From Leptidea sinapis (Eukaryota; Arthropoda; Insecta; Lepidoptera; Pieridae), in the NCBI RefSeq assembly GCF_905404315.1, contig NC_066286.1, positions 10,609,501 to 10,673,500 of the forward strand: a stretch of 64,000 nucleotides of DNA, in the 5' to 3' direction. Below, one piece after another: positions 37,901 to 49,900 of the stretch. The notes beneath the pieces were generated by a model, which saw only the letters and a program-made list of their open reading frames with translations, made no database searches and was not told the DNA's origin. Position numbers and translations under genes: made by a program. The stretch's first letter is position 1, and each line of letters begins with the position of its first letter.

Positions 37901-40900
37901 CGGCGTAGAGGAATCTCGACCTTGACTTACGTTTACTTAACTGTTTCGTAAACAACTTGTTTATTATGAAATTGACAACTACGTACCGGCGTAGAGGAAT
38001 CTCGACTTACTTAACTGTTTCGTAAACAACTTGTTTATTATGAAATTGACAACTACGTACCGGCGTAGAGGAATCTCGACTTACTTAACTGTTTTGTAAA
38101 CAACTTGTTTATTATGAAATTGACAACTACGTACCGGCGTAGAGGAATCTCGACTTACTTAACTGTTTTGTAAACAACTTGTTTATTATGAAATTGACAA
38201 CTACGTACCGGCGTAGAGGAATCTCGACCTTGACTTACGTTTACTTAACTGTTTTGTAAACAACTTGTTTATTATGAAATTGACACCTACGTACCGACGT
38301 AGAGGAATCTCGACCTTGACTTACGTTTACTTAACTGTTTTGTAAACAACTTGTTTATTATGAAATTGACACCTACGTACCGACGTAGAGGAATCTCGAC
38401 CTTGACTTACGTTTACTTAACTGTTTTGTAAACAACTTGTTTATTATAAAATTGACAACTACGTACCGGCGTAGAGGAATCTCGACTTACTTAACTGTTT
38501 CGTAAACAACTTGTTTATTATGAAATTGACACCTACGTACCGACGTAGAGGAATCTCGACCTTGACTTACGTTTACTTAACTGTTTTGTAAACAACTTGT
38601 TTATTATGAAATTGACACCTACGTACCGACGTAAAGGAATCTCGACCTTGACTTACTTAACAGTTTTGTAAACAACTTGTTTATTATGAAATTGACAACT
38701 ACGTACCGACGTAAAGGAATCTCGACCTTGACTTACGTTTACTTAACTGTTTTGTAAACAACTTGTTTATTATGAAATTGACACCTACGTACCGACGTAG
38801 AGGAATCTCGACCTTGACTTACGTTTACTTAACTGTTTTGTAAACAACTTGTTTATTATGAAATTGACACCTACGTACCGACGTAGAGGAATCTCGACCT
38901 TGACTAACATTTACTTGACTGTTTTGTAAACAACTTGTTTATTATGAAATTGACACCTACGTACCGATGTAAAGGAATCTCGACCTTGACTTACGTTTAC
39001 TTAACTGTTTTGTAAACAACTTGTTTATTATGAAATTGACACCTACGTACCGACGTAGAGGAATCTCGACCTTGACTTACGTTTACTTAACTGTTTTGTA
39101 AACAACTTGTTTATTATGAAATTGACACCTACGTACCGACGTAAAGGAATCTCGACCTTGACTTACGTTTACTTAACTGTTTTGTAAACAACTTGTTTAT
39201 TATGAAATTGACACCTACGTACCGACGTAGAGGAATCTCGACCTTGACTTACGTTTACTTAACTGTTTTGTAAACAACTTGTTTATTATGAAATTGACAC
39301 CTACGTACCGACGTAGAGGAATCTCGACCTTGACTTACGTTTACTTAACTGTTTTGTAAACAACTTGTTTATTATGAAATTGACACCTACGTACCGACGT
39401 AAAGGAATCTCGACCTTGACTTACTTAACAGTTTTGTAAACAACTTGTTTATTATGAAATTGTCAACTACGTACCGACGTAGAGGAATCTCGACTTACTT
39501 AACTGTTTCGTAAACAACTTGTTTATTATGAAATTGACAGCTACGTACCGGCGTAGAGGAATCTCGACTTACTTAACTGTTTTGTAAACAACTTGTTTAT
39601 TATGAAATTGACAACTACGTACCGGCGTAGAGGAATCTCGACTTACTTAACTGTTTTGTAAACAACTTGTTTATTATGAAATTGACAACTACGTACCGGC
39701 GTAGAGGAATCTCGACTTACTTAACTGTTTTGTAAACAACTTGTTTATTATGAAATTGTCAACTACGTACCGTAGAGGAATCTCGACCTCATTCTTTTTG
39801 ACATCATTCGAGAAAAATCCTTACGAGTATATATAGAGGCGCACTTGATTGAGTTGCATTCATTTTTCAGTAGGTAACTGAGCGATAAAGTGAACTCAGT
39901 CAGTGCAATCACCCAACAAGCGATACAACTTTTCTGAGTTATTAATAAACGTGATGTAAAGTTATTCCAAATTGATTTATTTTTTGTCTTTATCTTACCT
40001 TTGTCACTACAGAATCACATGACAGGGAGAAGTTATGTTAACTTTATAATAATATTGACACACTCTTACACAAATTAATTAACCCCAAGCTAGGCATAGC
40101 CTGTACTATGGGTACAAGACAACGATATATTTAATACAATATACTTACCTAAACATACATATTCATCGATTAAATGATTGCACCTACCGATATTCGAACC
40201 CGGAACCTCTAGCTCAGTAGGCAGGATCACTAAACACTGCGCTATAGAGGTCGTCAAAAAAACTTGGAGTACCTTTACATCGCGTTTATTAATAAGATTA
40301 CATTATAACACTAGAAATAAGGGATTGCTTGTAACTAATTCTAGTAGGCTTCATAAGATACATAATAGCTTTAAGGGTAAATGTATACACTTCTATAATA
40401 AAGTCCCAGCCACTGTTCAGGCATTATCTATAAATAAATTTAAATGTTTTATAAAAAAAATGGCTCTATCGTAAATCCTATTACTCCACTGCTGAATATC
40501 TAAATGATCGGACAGCCTGGGGACTAGATTGTGATTATTTTATAGCGATAGAAATGACTGTACAATATTGTATATTTTCATTGAAAAGAGCGCAAAAGAA
40601 GAATGCTCGGAGAGTTTCTTGCGCCGCTTCTTCTCTCTTAGAGCGCCATTTGTTTCCGAAGTGGTAGTAGTATCTAGTTGTTATTAGAAATGACATCAAA
40701 AATAATTCTAAAGGAATCAATTTTGAGAAAATAAATGCCTTTTTTGCCTTTTTTATGCCTTTTAATCCAGCTAGGGTAGGTATTATTGAAGAACCGTATT
40801 AGTTTGTTACGGTATTGGTACCTAGTAAGAAGTATATTACTGACTGCTGTTAATTAATATTATGCAGAATTAAAATCTTGTATTCCGATTCCTGTAGTCC

Positions 40901-43900
40901 TGGTATGTAACATTACACATGGTATAAATTAACACAATTTAATTTTTGTTATTGTTATATCAATATTGATTACTATTTTTGTAAGTATAAATCATGCTGA
41001 AATACAATAAAATTATATATGAGAAACGTTGTGAAATATTTAAACAATTGATTCTTTTGCTTGATCATATTGGCTCAGCCTATATTAAAATATTTATTAC
41101 GTATCAACTTTAAGATCAATATTAATTAATTTAATATCAATAACTAAAAATTATGTGTCGAATTTTACGAGGAAACGCTGATGCTCCAGATCTTCACGAG
41201 CAATTGTGTCGTATACGTGTCCCTAAATTCAGTAATCTTCGCCCACGAAAAAATAAACTTTTCATTTCTCATACTCGGAAAGTAATGTTGTCTTGATCTG
41301 ATTATTGGGTGGAAAATGCTGCTACCCTCCATAGAGAGGGAAAAACTCATACAAATTACTTTCCACCTAAGGGCCGGAATGAACTTCAAAAATAGAACTG
41401 CTTTCAGCTGTGAAGAGTTTTATGTAAAAAAAAACTATTTAAAAAAAAAGCTGCGGCCATGTGACTTTCTAAACAGCCAGTGTGAACTTAGCGCAAACTT
41501 CTTTGAGCGGAATAAGCCGCAACAATTACGCGGAGAGTTCCATATTTAAAATTTAAAAAGTCGTCATAAATTGTCCTAATTTGACAATTAATTTTAAATC
41601 TTATGATTTAATATCAATAAATAGTTTAGATAAACAACTAGTTTCACCTCATATTCGAAATGAAAAGTAAAGCGCTTAACACGGGTAAAAGAATCAATTC
41701 CTACTCGGACTATAGCCGCCCTTGCTGCGCTCGGGCTAAATCGGTCTAAATACCTCGGGAATTGATTCCTTCGACCACTAACAATCTACTATTTCGTGGT
41801 ACCGCTTCATCGCACCGTTTCCCGAGCCATGGCAACTATACCGCTTTCATTGGCATCTTTCAACGCGCTCGGACAAGAATGCTCAATGGGACCCGTTTAA
41901 TGATGGTTGGACTTCCCTAGTTTCTGAAATACTAAGGTACGCGCAGATCATCGATATTGTATAATAATTGGGTTCGAATCTCGGTAGGTGCAAGCATTTA
42001 TATGATGAATATGGATGTATGTATGTTTATATGAATTTATGTATGTTTAAGTAAGTATATTGTATTAAATATATCATTATCTTGTAACCCATAAGACAGG
42101 CTTAATATATGCTTAACTTGGGGCAAGATATATTGTGTGAAAAATGTGTGTCAATAATTAATTCAATTATTCTTTTATATTCCTTTTTTGTTTGCAATTT
42201 TTCCTTTAAGTGTTTCGTCCAATTAGTGTAAGTGGCACTGCCATGCTAATTGGACAATTAATAAATATCTAACTATTTTAAATAGAAGATATTAAAAACA
42301 ATGATTTGATATTATACCAGAAATTGTATAAATTGTTTTGTGCTGACTGTACACCATCAACTGCTTCGAGAGATAAAAATAAAATCTCTTAATTTCAGTG
42401 TCTGGTGGTGCCGGCATTTGAAACGCAGCGATACCGCGCCTCAGTGCCCCGGTATAAGTCAGCGCTGCTGTCGCGACTGGCGAATCAGCGCGGGGGTGAT
42501 GTTGCCCCTTTCCGAGCCAGAGAATGGCCCAGGGGTCACCGAGCCACCAACTACTCCAGGTGGGCGGAGGCAACTGCCCCATACGAGGTTACTGATACTT
42601 CTATACTTGGTAGATGGTAGAACTAGTTTACAGTTAAAATAACAAACGTAACTGATACGCAATATAAAAAATGAAAAATGATAGTAGAAATTAATAAATA
42701 ATATTTTATTTATTTATTCGCAAACTCAGCAATTGCATACTAATACACACATCAAAAAGTCTAAGCAACATGTACTAATTTAAATTTTAGGATGGTTTTT
42801 CACATTATAACGTTGTATTTTATTTTTAAAATAATATTTTTACGGTCCTATGATGTAAAAAGAACAGCTGTTGTCTCTATAAGTTCTTTTAATAACAGAA
42901 ATTGACAATATTAGAATATACTGCAGAAACTAAGGTACATTAGCAACTTAACATTTTTTTAACAAAATGAAGTTTCTAAAGAAAATGTATTTATTGTGAA
43001 AGAATAGGATAATTTAATACAAAGTATGGCCTCCTCTGCTATTCAGAACTTGTCGGCAACGATTATTCATTGAGTTAATGAGAATGTTTATGCCATCTTG
43101 CGGTATTCGCTCCCAATGGAATTGAAGCAAATCCTTCAGCTGTTGGGTTGTTGTCACTCCGTCCAAGTCCTTCAAAACACGTCTCTGGAGCATGTCCAAT
43201 GCGTGCTCGATGGAGTTGAGGTCTGGCGATTGTGTAGGCCAGGGCAATACCCGGACGTTCTCCGTTGCCAAGCATTGACTGGTTCGCCGAGCTGTATGTG
43301 AACGCGCATTGTCATGCATTAACGTAAAATCGGAGCCAAAGGTTTGTGCAAATGGATGGACATAAGGTCTTAGAATATCCCCAACGTAATTTTCAGCGTT
43401 CATGTTTCCATCTACAAAAACGAGCTCAGTTCGCCTTGAAGAACACTTCATAATACACGCCCATACCATAACTGTTGAGCCGCTGTATGGATGAACTTCC
43501 TGAATGCACCTGAGCCTTTCAGTATTTCCGGGCCGACGGTACACTCGCACCCTTCTTGTATCAGGCCTAAACCCGAATCGCGACTCATCGGAAAACATTT
43601 GTCCAAATTTTGCAAATTTAATACGAACAGCTGAAAAATAAAAACATAAAAATAAAACATAATATTATAGCTGTGAAGATGTTATATGAATGTTATCACA
43701 AGAAATAAGCGTAAGACGAAAGTAATTATAGTTTTACATAATTAGTTAGTGCTTCTAATAATTAATTAAAATATTTTATATTATTTTAGTTGTCACTAGC
43801 ATTAAACTAGGCCGGGCCTGTATTTTAATACTAGTTACTTCCAGATACATTGTTTTTTACAGTTACTTCAATACATAAAAGCGGTATATAAGAATTTAAC

Positions 43901-46900
43901 TTATAAAAACAATTTTTGACAGTTCTACGAGAAAATAGATAGCATTTATCTATCATACATATTACTGGTTAGTACTTGAGCGGTCAGTAATAAAATTGAG
44001 GGTATTCTTAAAAACATTTGGGTTGACTACAAAGAGGTTATTTTTATAGAATAATATAGTGAGGTATTATTGATTGGGTTTATTTTGAACTTTTAAAAGT
44101 AATCTTAATAATATATATAAATTACGTGACACGTTGTTTGTCCGCCATGGACTAATGAACAGATTTTAATGGGGAGTACTTGATGGAGTGCAGTTTGGTC
44201 CAACTTGAGAGATAGGATAGTTTTTATGTCGATCTGGGACCCATAATTATTTTTATTTTCAATAATTGTTTTGTATGGACATATTTTCTATGAGAGAATT
44301 TAGTGACGTTTGACATTGACGTTTAGGTTTGACAGTTCCGCTGTGTAACAAAATCATTGTAAAAACAGGGAGCATTTTTTACGGAATAATTCTTGATGTT
44401 TTGAAATATTATTGGCAAATTCCTATAAACAGTATTTTTTTTATTATCTACATAACGTCTGTCGGGGCAGCTAGTAATATATAATAAAGTATTAAAGATA
44501 ATAAATTTTAAAAATAAATATGTAAGGGTACTTGTATACATATAGATAAATATACATATTAATTTATTGTAGATGTGAAATATAAGCTATTATTATGCAT
44601 ACAATAGTTTTACAGTGATTGTTTTCAGTCCGATGAAATAGCGAAAAAGCCTAAAATCCCAAAGACTCTTCCAAGGAGAGCATTGGAAGAAGAAGAGCCA
44701 GGGTATAAGGGTGGTAGGGCTCAACTCTGACACGAATTTTCACCTCTGCCAGTGCATGAGCAGACAACTTGAAGACGATTCATTCTTAGAATAAATTTTC
44801 AGAATAAACATGAATTTCATTTTTATTTATTAAATAAGTCCGCCCTGTATACACTAATAATAAAAATTATTAAACGACTTCGAAGTAGATACATAACTAA
44901 GTGTTACAGCTTTTTACAAACGGAGACAACATGTAAGAAAATGTGAGTGACATTGTGAGACATGGGATAGAGGGAAGAAAAGCTATGTGACGTCAGCGTC
45001 ACGTGTCAAAATTTATAGAAATTACATACTCTATATTACAAAATCCATAAAATACGAATTAATTCAGGTTTAGTTTTCCTATTTAAATTAATAAATGGTA
45101 TTATTTATTGCCCTAAATTATTAGAAGCTGTTAAAATATACGTCCCTCACAACATGCCTCGTAAAGCTAATTCGTGTATTTTTGATATACCAGGCTATCG
45201 AACAAACTTAGGCTCATTTTCACCAGTACCGCGACTGCTTAGGCAGTACAATGAGATAAATAAAGAAATATTGAACATAGACATATTTTCCAATAGTCTA
45301 CAGGAATTTAAACGTAATGTTCGGAAACATTACAATAATAGGCGGTCCTCCACAGTGCGGTTTTCAAGGAGCTTTCTTGCGCGTACTACAAATCTGTGGA
45401 ATGAGTTTCCTTGTGCGGTGTTTCCGGAACGATACGACATGGGTACCTTCAAAAAAAGCGCGTACACCTTCCTTAAAGGCCGGCAACGCTCTTGTGATTC
45501 CTCTGGTGTTGCAAGAGAATGTGGGCGGCGGTGATCACTTAACACCAGGTGACCCGTACGCTCGTTTGTCCTCCTACTCCATAAAAAAAAACATTACAAT
45601 AAATAAAAAACACTCGGTATATATAGAAATAAATAAATAAATATCTTTTTTCCTTTTATATGTAATAATGAAACTTATGTAACTTAAAGTCTATAATCAA
45701 ATTGAAATTGTTATTAAATTTTATTTTAAATTATATTGGTAATTAGTTAATAGTTAGTAATAATAAGTATGTAATCTATATATATAAAAATTGCTGTTCG
45801 TTAGTCTCGCTAAAACTCGAGAACGGCTGGACCGATTTGGCTAATTTTGGTCTTGAATTATTTGTGGAAGTCCAGGAAAGGTTTAAAAGGTGAATAAATA
45901 TGAAAGTGTTCGGAATTAAATAAAAACAACAATTTTGTTTTTCCTTTGATGTGTCCATACATAATTCCTACGAGATAATTTATTGACGCACGGTTTGACA
46001 GTTCTGCTGTGAAAGAATTTCATTACGACAGCAGGGTGCATATTTTACGAAGTAATTCTTGATGTTATGATATATTATTGACAAATTCATTTAAAAACAT
46101 TATTTTATTTATTATATACAGAACAACGTCTGTCGGGTCAGCTAGTAGTTAATAATAATCACAGCAGCAAGTATGAATGTTGTGTACATCTATTATTGGT
46201 ACTCGCATCAGTAATGGAATTTCCTAGATAGTTTTATATGTAATTTTTATATGTACTGTTGATGTATCATTTAGAATAAATAAATAAAATAAAATACGTG
46301 TTATTGGGTATTGCATTAGGTTTTATTAAGCGAATTTCAAAGAATTTTAATAATATTAAGACTATTGAGATACTATATTGTACTTTTGTTAGAAGTAATC
46401 TGGAATATGCTTCACAAATTTGGAATCCTACATATAGTACGTATGTTGACCGTCTAGAAAGTGTTCAGAGGCGATTTATTAAGATATCTTTAAAGAACGG
46501 CGAAATATAACTGTCTTTTTATTTATGTTAAAAATTATAAGCAATCATGTCGATTGCCCAGATCCTGCTGCATAAAGTTAATTTTAATGTACCTCAAAAA
46601 ACTCTTAGATATATCCCTCCACCTGTAAACCTGTAATTGGCTAATCTGTTACTATTTAAGTTTCTACAGAAATTGTATTAGCTGTTGGTTTTCCTTAAAT
46701 AAATAAATAAATTATTATGGATAGCCCCTTATGAATATGAATGTCTTCCAGGTGGAATGGCAGTCTTATTATGAGCCGTATCTGGTTGTGCACAGATCAA
46801 TACCGAAGTATGACACGCGGTTCTCTGGCTTCGGATGGAATAAGGTAGGAATTTTTTGTAATTGAATTTTGTACCTATATTTCAAGACGAAGAAATTGTA

Positions 46901-49900
46901 ATGTAATAGTTTAAAAATGTAAAATAACAAATAGAAAATATTTTCTTTCAGCAAACGTCTGGGATTCTACAACCACGTGTTTTGCAAGAAATTTCTTGCC
47001 TCTTTGTGGAATCAATTACCGGCTGCTGTTTTTCCGAACTGATACGACTTAGGTGCTTTTAAGCACGAGACGAGCAGGACCTTCAGCTGATGGTAATTGA
47101 TACAGCCTGCACATTACAATGCAGTGCCGCTCAGGATTCTTGAAAAACTCCAAAAATTCTGAACCGTACTATAATTGCGCTCGTCACCTTGACACATAAG
47201 ATGTTAAGTATCATTTTCCCAGCAATTTCACTAGCTATGGCGCCCTTCAGACCGAAACACAATAATGTTTACACATTACTGCTTCACGGCAGAAATAGGC
47301 GCCGTTGTGGTACCCATAATCTAGCCGGCATCCTGTGCAAAGGAGCCTCCCACTGGTAAATTTAAACTTAAAGGCCGACAACACATCTCTCGACCTCTGC
47401 TGTTGCGGATTTCTGTGGCTGGGTTGCCTCATCTCTTCCCATCCCGTCACTTACCTGATAGTCCCCACTTGTATGAAAAAAAAGTGTGTGTGTACTTATG
47501 TATGCACGAAAGAAGTTATACTTCTTTGGCCTATCAAAGCAAAAATCATTAAAATGATTTATTCCTCGTGCTATTCTACGTTTTTAGAAAGATCAATTTT
47601 GTAAAAATCTTGCAAAGATGGCTTTGACAATTCATATTTAAATAATGAATACGGCTGTATGGGCTGGAACCCTTTGCCTGTATTATAAATGGACGAAGAA
47701 ACCAAAAAAAGAATAACGAATGACGCAAACGTCAGAAAATATTAGGGACCAACTTCACCCTGTTACATTTGTGTTACAGTGATGCGCGCGCATCTTAAAA
47801 TTTCACTCTCATACTTTTTTCATAACGGGCCTAAAGAAGTATAACTTCAAAATATCGAATATTTAGAAATGACGTTTGACGCATGAACTCCAGGTGTCAC
47901 ACAGCGTGGAGTTGAAGGCCCAAGGATACCGACTTGTGGTATTGCCAGATGCCTTCGTGGTGCATACGCCCCATGCACCCTCTCCAGATATCACGGCGTT
48001 CCGAGGGAATCCCCACTATCGAATGTAAGTCAAAATTTGTTGTCCTACCTCGAAAGTTTTTTTAGCACACTTTTACACAAATTATCTTGCCCCAAACTAG
48101 GCATAGCCTGTACTATGGGTACAAGACAACGATATATTTTGTACTATATACTTATTTAAACATACATAAATACATATAAACATCAATGACTCGGAAACAA
48201 ACATCCATATTCATCATATAAATCATTGCACCTACCGAGATTCGAACCCGGGACCTCTAGCTTAGTAGTCAGGGTCACTTACCATTCGGCTATATGGGTC
48301 GTCAAAGTCAAGTTGACTTTGATAATTAATAATATTACAATGCACCACCACAAAAAGAAAATTAAGATTTAAATAGAATGCAAGTATTTTCAATAGTCAA
48401 ATATTTAGTTTTGTTTTTTTTATCACAATAAGGAACGATACGGGTAGGACGTTCAGCTGATGGTAATTGATACGCCCTGCCCATTCAATATACAACGCAG
48501 TGCCGCTCAGGATTAGTAATTCTGAGCGGCACTACAACTGCGCTCGTCACCTTGAGACATAAGTTGTCAAGTCTCATTTGTCCAATAATTTGACTAGCTA
48601 CGGCGCCATTCAGACCGAAAAACAGTAATGCTTACACATTACTGCTTTACAGTAGAAATAGGCGACGTTGTGATACCTATAATCTATACTGCATCTTTAC
48701 TTTACAAGTTTGTGGCACCGAGTTATAAAAGGCTTAACCGCCCATAACAAGAATACTGTGCTGTACTTGTTACATTTGTTGAGGAAAAAAGGGAGTTTTA
48801 ATTTCTGATAACCATATATTTTTAGATTTTACTCTTATTGTACAATTAGTATTTTTAACTTCCCGCTAAGAATATTCAAAATTTTCGAAAATTCGGGAAG
48901 TTTCATGTGTAGTGTGTGTGTATGATTTGATTTTCAAACTATACGATGTTCACTCATTTTGATTTTTAGCTTTTCGTATTCTTTATAGAAAATGCTATAT
49001 ATCAGCTTGGTTATAGACAGTCTCTCAAAGAAAAATTTAAAGAAATAAATATTATGACTGTTCATGTGTACATTTATGAAAATTTAATATATGTTCACAA
49101 AAATCGTCACCTTTTTGCTCTTAATAGTGATTTTCATTATTATAACACTAGAAATAAGGGATTGCTTGTAACGAATTCTAGTAGGCTTCATAAGATACAT
49201 AATAGCTTTAAGGGTAAATGTATACACTTCTACAATAAAGTCCCAGCCACTGTTCAGGCATTATCTATAAATAAATTTAAATGTTTTATAAAAAAATGGC
49301 TCTGTCGTAAATCCTATTACTCCACTGCTGAATATCTAAATGATCGGACAGCCTGGGGACTAGATTGTGATTATTTTATAGCGATAGAAATGACTGTACA
49401 ATATTGTATATTTTTATTGAAAAGAGCGCAAAAAAAAAGAATGCTGGGAGAGTTTCTTGCGCCCCTTCTTCTCTCTCAGAGCGCCATTTGTTTCCGAAGC
49501 GGTAGTAGTATCTAGTAGCATAAGAAATGACATCAAAAAGAATTCTAAAGGAATCAATTTCGAGAAAATAAATGCCTTTTTATGCCTTTTAATAAAAATT
49601 AAGACGATACTCCAATTAGTTTCCGAGATATGGAATTGCAAACATATGCGCATGGCGCGAGTTTCGCCGGCCGGAGGTCGCTACGTGTGACGTCATAAGT
49701 CAACACTCGCGCAATACTTTGCCCGCTCCGGGTCACTAGGAGATTGCGCAAATATTGTTTGATATGTTTAATTTAAACATAAGAAAGTCATGTGTTGTGG
49801 CGAAATGTAAAAGCACAAATACTAAATTGATTTTGATGAAACTTTGCAATAATATAGCTTACACACCAGAATAACATATATGCTATAATTTATAAAAATA

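Noticed and set aside
37218..39788. Regular repeats that might suggest a CRISPR array
   Set aside because: The units are contiguous with no unique spacers, differ by internal 6-base steps and lie in a eukaryotic intron. This is a minisatellite.
41165..41549. Coding frames around 41.2-41.5 kb
   Set aside because: Short, low-complexity, different on each strand and without recognisable motifs.
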